DNA from: Tretioscincus oriximinensis
Lineage: Eukaryota; Chordata; Lepidosauria; Squamata; Gymnophthalmidae
Direction: 5' to 3'
DNA: 64,000 nucleotides
Assembly: GCA_022410635.1 (NCBI GenBank)
Contig: JAJVDF010000164.1
Span: 1,938,611 to 2,002,610, forward strand
In this document: one piece after another, positions 20,010-30,771 of the stretch
Position numbering within the stretch: the stretch's first letter is position 1
Layout of the letters: every line of letters starts with the position of its first letter
The notes under the pieces: model-generated
What the model was told of the DNA's origin: nothing
Seen by the model: only the letters and a program-made list of their open reading frames with translations
Databases searched by the model: none
Program-made: the position numbers and the translations under genes

Positions 20010-20294
20010 GGCTTGCCTCAGCCGCGCTTCTGCAACCGGGCAGACCCGATCTTCTACTTCTGCGCCCCCGGGGGAGACGGCGACGCCGCAAGACAAGGGC
20101 GACTCCACCCGCGCCTCCCGTTCACCTGCTTCTTCGGCAAACCCTCCCCGGCCAGGAGGAATAGAGACGAGGAGCCGTGCTAGGCTGGCATTGCAGAACT
20201 CCAAGCACGGGGCCGCCGCAGCCACAGGAGGAGCCCTCGCTGCCTCCTGCAGTTTTCTTAAGTGCGACGGGACTCCAGGACAATGAAGTTGAGG

Positions 20295-20469
20295 TCCTGT
20301 CCCCACGGCGCCTTATTATGGTCTATGTCTTGGAATACGAGCCTGCCATCTGCATGCTTGTGTAGACTATGGCAGGCCCCGAATGGGGCCTGCCATAGAC
20401 TACACTGGCATGTGGATGGCCAAGCTCCATCCAGAGATACAGCCCATAATAAGTCTCAGGGGGGACAGG
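20295..20469. mobile_element. Foldback element, family A, best-preserved copy
   Basis: It runs from CCTGTCCCCACGGCGCC to GGGGGGACAGGG. The two 87-bp halves are imperfect inverted copies meeting at a perfect 10-bp arm pair, GGCAGGCCCC / GGGGCCTGCC, around GAAT. It has no coding capacity. It lies at the upstream edge of the NIPAL4 CpG-rich region. Confidence 0.75.
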
Positions 20470-20712
20470 GCACTGGCAGGTAAGAGGTAGAGACCAGCCT
20501 TGCCTACCTGAATTTTGTACCCCTGTTGGGTGACAGGAGTTAACTAATACCTCAGTCTCAAAGACAAGCCACTGGAGACAGAGGTATTAATAGCTTTTAC
20601 AAGGAGAGGAAGAAGCTGGCGATTAGTCCCACACACAGCATGGAAAAGAGACAACTGGCTGGAATTATGAACGTCATTATGACTGGCAAGTTCAGCTATG
20701 AGAAACTATGCG

Positions 20713-20871
20713 CCTGTCCCCAATGAGCCCCATTCTGTGCTATATCTCGGAATAGGAACCGGCTATCTACATGCTAGTGTAGACTATGGCTACTAATAGT
20801 CTATACTGGCATGTGGATAATCAAACTCTGTACCTACGTATAGCCCAGAATAAGGTTCAGTGGGGACAGGA
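20713..20871. mobile_element. Foldback element, family A
   Basis: It runs from CCTGTCCCCAATGAGCCCC to CAGTGGGGACAGG, with the inner arms GCTAGTGTAGACTATGGC and ATAGTCTATACTGGC. It is one of four copies or composites within 2.4 kb around NIPAL4 exon 1. Confidence 0.7.
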
Positions 20872-21119
20872 CCTAAAGTTTCTCTTACCTGAATTTGCCA
20901 ATCATAATGGTCAGTTGAACTGTATAAAAACATTCTTGGGAAAGGAGAAGATGCATAAAGAAAAAAAATCCTATGGGACATTAATAATTTCACCAATTTT
21001 TAGTACATTTTTTAAACCAAATGCAAACCTCCTATCATCTGTAGACATTCTGGAAGCTAGTGTTTTCTCTACAACACAAAACAAGAAGTACGGAAGAATC
21101 AATGAAAGTGTTGGGTAGA

Positions 21120-21318
21120 AGAGTTAGGACAAACAAGAAAAAGTCTTTTTTTCTCCCAGAATGTCATTAGTCAGTGGAGTTTGCTTCCAGAAGAAGAGAA
21201 GGTAGCTAATTCATGAAGCAAGGTGGAAGTTTTGCCTTCATCTTGTTGGTAGGCCACTGTGTGAGATGGAATGCTGGACTACGCATGATTCAGCAGTCCT
21301 CTTCTTATGTACTTTTAT
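21120..21318 (+). mobile_element. CR1/L3-type LINE 3' tail
   Basis: The phrases TTTTTTTCTCCCAGAATGTC, GTTTGCTTCCAGAAGAAG, GGCCACTGTGTGAGATGGAA and TTCAGCAGTCCTCTTCTTATG match, in order, the end of the CR1/L3 reverse transcriptase and its tail. It is internally deleted. Confidence 0.6.
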
Positions 21319-22037
21319 TCTAAAATTACTAAAACAATATAAAGATTGCTCCAACATCTAGTTTACATATTCAGTGGAACCATCTATTTCAAGTTAGTAT
21401 GCCAAGGAAAATGCCACACAGCGGCGGCTCATGCAGTATGAGGCTGGGGGTGGCGCAGGTTCCTCCAGCCTCGGCAAAGTTAGGCACATTCAAGCACTTA
21501 CCAGACTCTCTCTCAGTCTGCAAGTTGAATGTCACTACAAAATGGCACCTCTACGGAGACCGAGAGAGAGACTGTAGCTCCTCCTAGGAAGCCCTCCCAT
21601 GAGTTTTTGGATTGGCGATCCCTTTTGTCAATTAAAAAAGCTGCCTGGAGCTTTTTTTGGGTGGCAGTTCCTCTATGAAAGGAGATTTTATAATTGATAT
21701 TAATCTCTGAGTGTTCGCCGAACCCCATGAACCCAGCGGCCAACCGCCACTGATGCCACATATGCAGTCAGCTGCTAAGTAAATAGCTTCCAGAAGGTTC
21801 ATAGATGATACAGGGTTCACCTAAAAATAGGTGAAATAATTAATGTTCCATGGGAATTTTTAATAAAGAGGTGTTTGTGAGAAAATCTATAGAAATTATT
21901 TGTTGCACTTGGTTTGGAATAGAAAGGTTCATAGAGATTCTAGGGTTTAAATTTTCAAACTTCCATGGTTTTGCAAACTGGGCAAGAATTTTGGCCATAT
22001 CTGATAGAGAGCAGAGTTTTCAAAAAGCTAAAGTGAC

Positions 22038-22851
22038 ATCGAACTCCCGTCACTCTCTCTCGGATGTTTGCCAATTGTAACCCCGTATGCTGGCACGGTT
22101 GTCGACAACTTGGTACGTACTTGCATCAATGGTGGGAATGTCCCAAAATCCAGAAGTTCTGGATGATGATTCAAGCCACTTTGTGTGACATCTTCAACAC
22201 CAAACTTACTCTCTCTCCAGCTCTGATTTTTCTGTTTCAATACAACCTTGATCAACACATGATTATCTATCGTAATCTAATATATAGCCTAACTGCAGCC
22301 AAATTTGAGGTTGCCACCAATTGGAAATCTGCTGAGAAGCTCTCTAAGAAATCCTGGGTTTCCAGGGTATGGACTGGAGTTTTAAATGAGTTGATTCATG
22401 GTCAGCAATCCAAAATGTTAGGTCAAAAGGGTGATTCCCGATTCACCAAGAAATGGTCTCCGTGGATACTGGCTGCTGGCTGCTAGGACTGACCATACCC
22501 CCCCCCCCCCCAGACTCTCCATCTCGTACTTTCCTGGATAGACGATTAGCCCAGCTATTCTCCTTTCTTCCTGATTTCTCTACGTCAGAGTCACTCCCAC
22601 CACCCTGATGTCTGTCCTAAGAACTAGCATAAGAGTCATGTCATGTCCTCAAGTTGATAACAAAAAGACCATGGATCCTGTATTGTTGATAGGTTTATTT
22701 AAACTGTTATTTTTGAATTTGAACTGTTATATTCTATTTAAGATTTGGATGATGCTTCTGTTTTATGTATAAGACATTTCCATATGTTATACTGATTGAT
22801 TGTATTACTTGAATATATAAATAAACTATTTATATATTTAAATAATAATAA
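22038..22851 (+). mobile_element. 5'-truncated L1 with perfect 16-bp target duplication
   Basis: The element ends in an A-rich tail and is flanked by AAAAAGCTAAAGTGAC at both 22022-22037 and 22852-22867. The open frame at 22064-22486 encodes the C-terminal end of an L1 ORF2 protein, with a CHQWW-like region (TYLHQWWECPKIQKFW), then a 3' UTR with a poly-C run (22498-22511). Truncation and target duplication are typical of target-primed reverse transcription. Confidence 0.85.
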
Positions 22852-22959
22852 AAAAAGCTAAAGTGACCGTGCCATTATCATGATAACACTACAGTATTCC
22901 TTGCACCTGTTCTTTAAGTACTTGGTATGGGACGCAGAGAAAGAGGGTATAGATCCTTT

Positions 22960-23066
22960 TGTGTATTTTTCTTTTTTACTTCTTAATCTTTTGCTACCTG
23001 TCCTGGGACCAATGGTGAAGGGTGGGATATAAATTGCTAAATAAATAAACGAATAAAAATAAATTA
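22960..23066 (+). mobile_element. L2-type LINE or SINE 3' tail
   Basis: TGCTACCTGTCCTGGGACCA and GGTGGGATATAAATTGC are followed by an AAATAAATAAACG repeat, the L2-style tail. Only the 3' end survives. Confidence 0.5.
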
Positions 23067-24835
23067 TTTATTACATCCATTATGATTTGTGGATTTGAAA
23101 CAAAGAATTCTTGTTAGGGATCCTAGGGAGTTCTGTTACCAAAGGATTATTTACGTCTAGTGTCATTCCTGTTCATTCTCATTGATTAGGAATGAAAATG
23201 GTGCTAAAAGATCTATTGTCTGACACTTTGTAGTGTGGGTTTTTGGACAGGGCACTAATTCTGTAAACATTTTAGGATAAAATCAGGACATGTGAAAAAA
23301 ATATGCCCAGCACTTCTGGCAGGGAGAGTATTTCTGCTGTTTCTGCAGAGTTTGTAATTTCTTGTATTATGGACTGTGATTATTTTAATTCCGGCAAGCG
23401 TAGCCCATGTGGGTGTTGGTGATTTTGTTCGTTCCTTATCAGCTTGCCTCGGGGTTGTTCTCTAAGGTTAGCATGACATTGGGAAAGCGCCTCCTTTGCT
23501 TCAGTGATAGTCACCACCTGTCTTGCCCTTTGTCTTCCCATTCTTTTACTTTCCTTAAATCAAACTCAGTTACTTCCTCATCGTCAGTTCACTTGAAAAG
23601 CGAATTGGAGTTTTAGCCTAATTTTTATTATCTGAATTAAATGCCCCATTTTGGGCAACTTGAGTTCCCTTATTTTTATTAGATTCAGTTAAGTTTTCCT
23701 TGTATCACACTGTTCACATTTCATACTTTAATGATAAAACAGAGAATATTTCTTTTGTTGGTATTTGGCTGTGATTGCTACGCCAACAAGCCCATGGCTA
23801 CTCCTGGAAGTTAGATGATCTTCCCCAACAAGTAGAAATATACCTTTAAGCTATATTATGTTCCATTGCTTGTATTTAAGCTACGCAAACTGTAAAAAGA
23901 AAAGGAAAGAAAACAAAAATCATGAAAGGAGTTCCTCTTCTGCTCCCTTACTACTTTTTGAACTGCAGTAAGTGAAATAGAACCATTTGTGAAATAATCC
24001 GTTTTTAAAGGCACCTAAATATTCTATTTCTCCACCCATCCCAGTAGAACTTCTTCATGGACTATGGCTGCTTTAGTAATGCAGCTGTACCTGAAATTCT
24101 GGTTTGCCAAGTGTACTGTGAGTTTGATGCACTTGCAAAAATGTGTAGAGCAGGCTAACTCAAATGTTTGTCCTAAAAATGTTTTCCTGGTGTGATCTTC
24201 GTCATAAAGGGACAATTCAGGAAGCCATACATCTGTTTGGTTGTTTGTGAGATCTCTCCATGTTCCTCTTGTTGTTTGGGGCTTGAAATGCACCCTTCAA
24301 ATACAGGTAACTTGAGAAGTCTAGGAATAAAAATGCAGTCTTTCTGGAAGTTCATACTCACTGCATTTACATGCAAAAAAACTGCTCCACACTTTTAATG
24401 TGATTATTTAAAAATGATTTGTGGGTGTAAATATTTCCATGTCAATCTGCTCCTCCAGTGTGAAAATTCTGGCCTAGAAAAGGTGAGTTAAGAGATAGAA
24501 TGATTATGAGAACCTCAAATTACTGTATCTGAAGCACTTTTCTTTATTTTTGGCTAGATGTAATGATGTTCCTCTCCAGGATAATTAAATAAGGTCTGAT
24601 GCGTGAATTAGGCCTTAAATGTGTTGTAGGAGATCTTAGAGCACATTACTGACTCACAGTGTGTGCAAATCAGGTCTTTGTTGCAGGAATCAAGTCAATT
24701 AGATGAATGTAGACATGTCCTTGAAAGGCATAAATTTATGGGGTTTTTTTCTCAGATATCTATATAAACCTCTGTATGTCTAAACCCGTGAAGTTTATTT
24801 ATATAGTCAAATTAACATCTTGCTAGAGGTTGTAT

Positions 24836-25012
24836 AGGTGGGACTACAGCTCAGTTGTAATACAAGCAGCCTAGGCAACAGAAAGTTACTGGTTAAATCC
24901 CCACTCTCTTCCTAGAAGCAGGCAATGACAACCCACTTCTGTATTTCAGGCATGAAAACTGGAAGTTGCAGTAAATCAGGAATCGGTATGACTTGACAAC
25001 AACAAAAATACA
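24836..25012 (+). mobile_element. Sauria-type (ACA) SINE
   Basis: A tRNA-like head (GGGACTACAGCTCAGTTGTA with a degenerate B box before AAATCCCC) is followed by a body and an end, GTATGACTTGACAACAAC, that runs into an ACA-rich tail. This layout is typical of the squamate Sauria/ACA SINE and supports the squamate assignment. Confidence 0.6.
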
Positions 25013-25924
25013 CTATGTGAATTTCAGTTCTTGAGTTATCCCTAACTGTATTTCAACCCTAATGCTTTAATCGTTTTCTAAACTGTTTTAGGTTTGTTCT
25101 TAAGGATTCATCTGACCAGAATAATAGTAGATCTTTTTAAAAAGTGACCTATCAACCATCCAAGGGCTACTGGAACAGAATGGACATGTGTTGAGGAGTA
25201 CACATTCTGGGGATTTTTGGTGCATCAAACTGTGTCACCAACATGGCCCTAGCCACTTTGAGTCTGGAGAGCAAGAACTTTTGTTCCTGTGCTTTGAAAC
25301 ATCACATATNTGCACTGGGGCAATCCCGGAATAACATTCCAATGTATGACAGGGTAGCTGAATCACTCCTAGAGATGTTTCCTATAGATACTTCAGCTAG
25401 AATTGTCCAGCCACTGCAAATGTAGAAGCGGTCAGAAAACATTATTTAAACACATTACAGTTAATGTGAGCTCAGCACTAGAACAAAAGTTGTGATTTGG
25501 ATTTTTAGGATTGCAGCAGCTTGTATCTTTCCTAAAATATTGGTGTGATATTACTTACATCTAGTTTGAATAAGAGAGTCACATGATTTGTAATGGAGAA
25601 AAAAGCCTTCATTTATGATTTATAAATACCTGCTGACATAGATATGACAAGAGTTTTTGAAACAAATACACTAAAGATCTGGATTTCCCTAAAAACGTGG
25701 AAGTATCTTCAGTTTCTTTATCTTAGATAAAATTATGGGTACTATGTTTTGCCAAAGCTATCCCCAAATCAAAGCTATATGCAGGATGACAGAATCTGAA
25801 TTTTAAAAAAAATATTATGGCAAGACAAAATTCTTAAGTTGAGTGTACTGCACCATGGCCGTAATAAACAAATCAAGTTCAAACTTGTTGTATTTGCTCA
25901 GAAAGTAAGTTTGATCATCAACTA

Positions 25925-26055
25925 GTGGTAAGGCCTCCTTCAATGGAAGTCTTCCAATAGAGGCTGGACAGTCATTTATTGTATATGGGATGGTTTAGTT
26001 AATCCTGCATAGATGACCCTGGAGGTTCCTTCCAACTCTATAACCTCATGAAAAG
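25925..26055 (+). mobile_element. CR1 LINE 3' end fragment
   Basis: GGAAGTCTTCCAATAGAGGC, TGGACAGTCATTTATTG, GGATGGTTTAGTTAATCC and GGAGGTTCCTTCCAACTCT are the standard CR1 3' sequence. The same phrases close the longer CR1 at 37425-39890. Confidence 0.75.
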
Positions 26056-26636
26056 TCAATGATGAAACAGCTACAAATCTCTGGACATTACACAATGTTA
26101 CTTTTTACCTGCTGGATTTTACCTTCTGTGACTTTGTTGGCGGCAGAAGCTTATCACACAAAATCTTTCAAATATCAAAAATTCTGGGACATTTGCTGTC
26201 CCTTAATTTCCATAATTCCATTTCTGGATGACACAGATTTTCCTATATCTTGTTGCACTGGCCAAACGGGTAAATATTAGGTTACTGTCAGGTAATCTGT
26301 TATTTTAGCAAGGTGCAAGTTTCTTAGATTTTTATCACACATTGTCTACTTGATTTGGATGTTTAGCATAATTGTAGTTTTTTGTTCTTTACTGTTCATT
26401 GTTTGAAGACTCCTCCCTCTAAAAATATCCCTGTCTCAATAACAGGTACTGTCTCAATGTCTATTATTAATATGCCCAGAAATTCTGAAAGACTGTGGTA
26501 TTCCCTTAAATACTGTATTATTCAAAATTTCTTGTTTTGGGCAATTTAATTATTTTTTTAAAAACCTTACATTTGGGTGATGGAGCAAAAGTAATGTCTT
26601 CTGAAAAGCATTTTTAACAAAGTTCTAAGTTGATTA

Positions 26637-26718
26637 TATACTGCTCAAAACAATTAAGGGAACACTTTAACATAACATGTTATGTTAAAGTGTCCCCTTA
26701 ATTGTTTTGAGCAGTATA
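26637..26718. mobile_element. 82-bp near-perfect palindrome, Tc1/mariner-type
   Basis: Two 41-bp arms, TATACTGCTCAAAACAATTA onward, are inverted copies with a single mismatch and no spacer. TA flanks and the CTGCTCAAAA terminal phrase suggest two fused Tc1/mariner-type terminal repeats, a minimal foldback element. Confidence 0.75.
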
Positions 26719-27742
26719 TTTATTTTTATATTTATTACCTTATATTCCAAGTGTAGAATATAAACAGTAAAAATAATGGCATTGCCTCAATAAAAGGAAG
26801 GAAAAAGGGCTATTTTCATAGCCAGAAGCCAGGGTAAATATAGTGCCACTATTTCAAAGTCAGGGAGCCACCACTGAGGAGGCCCTATGTCAAGTTCCTT
26901 TGTAATTTGAGGTTTACTGTATTTTTATTTTTTTGAAAGCATGTGCTTATAACCCGGAATTTAGATAATTCTGTAACATGATCTGTTTGTGGTTTCTATA
27001 AGGTCTAGTATAAATAAGGTCTGGTATAAAACGTGCTGGTTTCTACCATGCCAAAATGAAAGATTTTGTGCTTCACGACATGCCATTGAGACCATTAAAT
27101 CATTTTTCCTATGTACAGATAAGGCAAATCATTGTGATTGTCTGGGGAGCATCTGCGGCAGTGACTAATGTGCCTGACTTTTCCTTTTGAAATGCTCTTC
27201 CCTCTTCTATGCACCTGCTGACGGCACATCTCTTTATCCATGATCCTCCTGATATGAAAGGGAGTGTCTTATCCGACTTTGTAATATTATTTTGTGTTGA
27301 TGGTTTATACCTTTTTATAGCATGTATAGTAAGTATTTAAGGGGGGTTAGATGAAAAAGTACTGTATTAATATTTTAAAAATGAAAAAAAGTCAAATTTA
27401 ATACTTTTTTCTCTTTTTCTTCCCTTGCTTTTTGTGTTTGGTCTTTATTAAACAAAAAATGCGATAAAGCATGATCTTTTGCAGATGTTTTGTTATTAAG
27501 CTAAGGAGATGTGGGTGGACAAAAAATGGACTTGAACTGTTCAGACCCCTTGATCAAGGAAATTACTCTTCTGTCAATCTCAGTTCCTTTCTCACTGTCA
27601 AAAAACTGCAAGGATTTGTTAACTGTTGTTTTAGGACAGGTTTTCTTAAATTGTATTCACACACAATAAGAAACACTCACCTCCTCTAAGGTGTGGCAAA
27701 GGAGCTAGCAGCACTTTGAGACTAACTTGAGAAAAGTGGTTG

Positions 27743-27780
27743 GCATAAGCTTTCGTAGACAGGTCTACTTCTTCAGATGC
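27743..27780 (-). ncRNA. Hammerhead-ribozyme-like motif of the Penelope-like element
   Basis: Read on the minus strand, the parts occur in order: stem I strand GCAT, core CTGAAGA, stem II GTAGA/TCTAC with loop CCTG, core GAAA, a very short stem III, then TTA before stem I partner ATGC. CUGANGA and GAAA are the invariant hammerhead boxes. Minimal hammerheads with tiny stem III are known from Penelope-like elements. Activity is inferred, not shown. Confidence 0.6.
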
Positions 27781-27991
27781 TGAGGGACTAATGCCAGGGT
27801 CAGGTATTTATAGGGAAATGTGTATGGGAGAAGACAAAGCATATGCAACTGTAGGGAGGTGTAGAATTGCAGGTAAATAGCAGGAATTAATCTCCTTTAA
27901 AAAACAGGTAAATAGCAGGAACTAATCCTCTTATGTAAAAAAGTGCCTGGGGCAACAAGGTGCAATGTCTGGTAGAGAATCAATCAAATAC

Positions 27992-29941
27992 TTAACAGGT
28001 GTCATAAAAATGTATAGTTGGCCAGGAAACCATTGTCTCTGTTAAGTCCTTTGCTGATGGCCTGGAACTTGTGAATGTATTCAAGTTCTGCTGCTTCTCT
28101 TTCAAATCTTCCTTTGTAGTTTCTTTGTTCAAGAACTGCAGTCCTGAGGTCTGAGAGAGAATGTCCTGGAAGGTTAAAATGTTCAGCAACTGTGTGTTTC
28201 CATTTCGAATATCTGATTTGTGTCCATTTATTCTCTGGCGAAGGGATTGTCCTGTTTGCCCAATGTAGAGTGTAGAGGGGCATTGTTGGCAGAAGATGGA
28301 ATACACCACATTAGAAGATGAGCATGTAAAAGTCCCTCTAATGTTGTGGGTGGTGTTATCAGGTCCCGTGATGACATTGCCAGGGTGGATGTGTGCACAG
28401 AGTTGACATCTGGGTTTGTGGCAGGGTCTAGTTCCCATTTCTCCCTCTCTGTCCTGTGTTCTTTGTGTGAGGAGTTGTTTGAGGTTGGGTGGTTGTTTGT
28501 AAGCCAGCAAAGGTTTGCCACCAAGTGCTCTTGAGAGAGCTGTGTTTTTATCCAAAATAGGTTGAAGTTCATTTATTATGTGTTTGAGGGGCCCCAATTG
28601 TGAGCTGTATGTGACCACTAATGGGGTTCTGTTGTTTTCTGTCCTCAATCTGTCCTGTAATAGGTTGATTCTGGGTACCATTCTGGCTCTGTTGATTTGT
28701 TTTTTTACTTCATGTGGTGGGTACTGTAACCTGAGGAATGCTTGCTGTAGTTCCAGGAGTTTGGCATCTCTGTCTTCTGGATCCGAGCAGATGCGATTAT
28801 ATCTGAGAGCTTGGCTGTAGACAATAGATTTGGTTGTGTGTTCGGGATGGAAACTAGAGGCATGTAAATAGGTGTATCGATCAGTTGGTTTGCGATACAG
28901 GGTCGTGCTCAGATTTCCATTGTGCAATTTTATGGTGGTGTCTAGAAAGTGGACTTGCTCTCTAGATTGTTCCAAACTGAGGTTAATAGTAGGGTGGAAG
29001 CTATTGAAATTTTGGTGGAATGTTCTTAGTGATTCCTCCCCGCGAGTCCAGATTATAAAGATGTCATCGATGAATCTTAAGTACAGTAGAGGTTTCTGAG
29101 TGCAGGAGTTGAGGAAGCGTTGTTCTAGGTCCGCCATAAAGATGTTGGCGTATTGGGGTGCCATACGTGTACCCATGGCAGTACCATTAGTTTGAAGATA
29201 TACGTTATTGTCAAAAGTGAAATAGTTATGGGTGAGAACAAANTGGCAGATCTTGGTGGCTAGGCCTGCAGACGTGCTATCTGGAATGGTGTTCTTGATA
29301 GCTTGTATTCCATCTATGTGGGGGATGTTGGTGTATAGGGATTCCACATCCATAGTAGCCAAGATGGTGTCCTCTGGGAGGTTGTGTATGGACTGTAGTT
29401 TCCGTAGGAAGTCAGTCGTATCCCTCACATAGCTAGGAGTATTGATGGCATAGGGTCTGAGTACTTTGTCCATATATCCAGAGGCACCAACTGTAAGGGT
29501 TCCAATGCTGGAGACGATGGGTCTTCCAGGGTTGCCTTGCTTGTGTATTTTGGGTAGTAAATAGAAGGTGCCTGGCCGGGGTTCCTGTGGTGTGTCCATT
29601 TGTATTAGATCCCGTACTTCCATGGGAAACTCCATAAGTAGTGATCGTAATTCCTTACGGTATTCCTCTGTGGGATCTTTGGGTAGGATTTTATAGAATA
29701 GTTGCCTTCTGGCTTCCTGTGTGTAGTCAGATTTGTTCATGATAACCACAGCTCCTCCTTTGTCGGCCTCTTTGATTATAATATTAGGGTTGTTCTTGAG
29801 ATTATGTATGGCTTCCTGTTCCTTGCGGCTTAGATTGTATGTTAGCGCACGATGGTTGTTGATTATCTGGGTTTGGGCACGTTGACGAAAGCAGTCGATG
29901 TAAAAATCTAGTTCCGTGCATAGTCCATCAGGAGGAGTCCA
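27992..29941 (-). CDS. Penelope-like reverse transcriptase with GIY-YIG endonuclease, N-terminally truncated
   Basis: A 649-codon open frame with no internal stop; the first in-frame ATG is around 29707-29749. Visible in order: KEADKGGAVVIM, LPKIHKQGNPGRPIVSSIG, motif A DVESLYTNIP, motif B GTAMGTRMAPQYANIF, catalytic FIDDIF, a CHKPRCQLCAH metal-binding linker, and GIY-YIG residues VVYSIFCQQC...LYIGQTGQ with RINGHKS. This fusion defines Penelope-like elements, which copy RNA at a nicked target. The N-terminal part of the protein is missing because the element is truncated at 29941. One codon holds an n (29243). It is unrelated to the host genes. Confidence 0.88.
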   Translation of the reverse strand, partial: WTPPDGLCTELDFYIDCFRQRAQTQIINNHRALTYNLSRKEQEAIHNLKNNPNIIIKEADKGGAVVIMNKSDYTQEARRQLFYKILPKDPTEEYRKELRSLLMEFPMEVRDLIQMDTPQEPRPGTFYLLPKIHKQGNPGRPIVSSIGTLTVGASGYMDKVLRPYAINTPSYVRDTTDFLRKLQSIHNLPEDTILATMDVESLYTNIPHIDGIQAIKNTIPDSTSAGLATKICXFVLTHNYFTFDNNVYLQTNGTAMGTRMAPQYANIFMADLEQRFLNSCTQKPLLYLRFIDDIFIIWTRGEESLRTFHQNFNSFHPTINLSLEQSREQVHFLDTTIKLHNGNLSTTLYRKPTDRYTYLHASSFHPEHTTKSIVYSQALRYNRICSDPEDRDAKLLELQQAFLRLQYPPHEVKKQINRARMVPRINLLQDRLRTENNRTPLVVTYSSQLGPLKHIINELQPILDKNTALSRALGGKPLLAYKQPPNLKQLLTQRTQDREGEMGTRPCHKPRCQLCAHIHPGNVITGPDNTTHNIRGTFTCSSSNVVYSIFCQQCPSTLYIGQTGQSLRQRINGHKSDIRNGNTQLLNILTFQDILSQTSGLQFLNKETTKEDLKEKQQNLNTFTSSRPSAKDLTETMVSWPTIHFYDTC

Positions 29942-30391
29942 CTAAGGTGGTTTAGAGATTGCAGATAAAATCATCCACATGCCAGTCTGCCCCACACTCC
30001 TCTTTTGCAAATATTTTAGGACCCATTCTGTATGGAGTTTGTTCTGCTCAAGGACTAGAATGCTTCTGGGATTCAGTTATTCTTGGGAGTAGCATCTTTT
30101 CTAGTTTACGCCCTCGCCATATTCCAGGAAAGGACCTGAGCTATCCCAGATTATCATTTGGACAGTAGGTGTTACAGATCCCTATCTATAACTGAATCCC
30201 AGAGGCATTCTAGTCTTATTTCCCCAGCATCAATATAAATATTTTGTGTTATGACTGTTTTCTAAGGATACTGTATCTGGGAAATCATAATTAACATATA
30301 AGAAAGCAATTCTAGTGGGTGGAAGGAAGAAGCTATTCAATTTGGGTATTTATGGCTTCCCTTAGCATAGATTAATAACAGATGTGGTTAG

Positions 30392-30771
30392 GTAATAGAT
30401 TAATTACGGTGGCCATGTTAACGACAACTTTTGGATGGAAGGATCAGACAAAATGGACTATCAATGGCAAAGCTACACTGTAAAACAAATGAGATTTGAT
30501 TTGATATGTGAACGTCGACAATACTATAATGGTTTAAAATCAGGCTTGATTTATAGAAATTATTGCGTTAAACTTATTCAATATATAGGTCAAGGCAACT
30601 CCTTGGAACAATATATGTAAAAGCATTTTTCCTCTGATGCAAACTGTACTACTATAATTAATTGTTATCCTGGAGTGGGGTTTTATTTTAGTGTTGTTTC
30701 TATGTCAAGATTTACGTCCTTTTTTGTGGATTTATTAATATAATTTCAATAAAAACATAATTAAAAAAAAC
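30392..30771 (+). mobile_element. Short 5'-truncated LINE with 13-bp target duplication
   Basis: CAGATGTGGTTAG occurs at 30379-30391 and again at 30772-30784, directly after an AATAAA-like signal and an A-rich tail. The interior encodes a short piece (30435-30617) that could be an ORF2 C-terminus, but I cannot name the family. Confidence 0.7.

Larger units (their letters stand above)
19050..20290. promoter_or_regulatory. CpG-rich NIPAL4 promoter and 5' region
   Basis: CpG dinucleotides and GC content jump relative to both flanks, and NIPAL4 exon 1 (19537-19582) lies inside. On the minus strand the promoter and 5' UTR should lie between 19583 and about 20290. I did not identify a TATA box. 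The many 60-185-codon open frames here reflect GC richness and are not genes. Confidence 0.75.
27694..29941 (-). mobile_element. 5'-truncated Penelope-like retroelement with 8-bp target duplication
   Basis: On the minus strand the element runs from a truncation point at 29941, through a reverse-transcriptase/GIY-YIG frame (stop near 27992), to a 300-bp 3' region with the terminal phrases also found at 15810 and 56169. CTAAGGTG occurs immediately outside both ends (27686-27693 and 29942-29949). The low level of damage suggests a relatively recent insertion. Confidence 0.85.

Noticed and set aside
19270..20365. Numerous overlapping open frames of 60-185 codons on both strands
   Set aside because: GC-rich promoter DNA lacks stop codons; the products are low-complexity Pro/Arg/Gly sequences and overlap NIPAL4 exon 1.
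24836..24905. A genuine tRNA gene
   Set aside because: The tRNA-like head is degenerate and continues into a SINE body and ACA-rich tail.
27992..28320. GIY-YIG domain as a free-standing homing endonuclease or repair nuclease
   Set aside because: It is fused in frame to a Penelope-type reverse transcriptase and lies inside a bounded retroelement.
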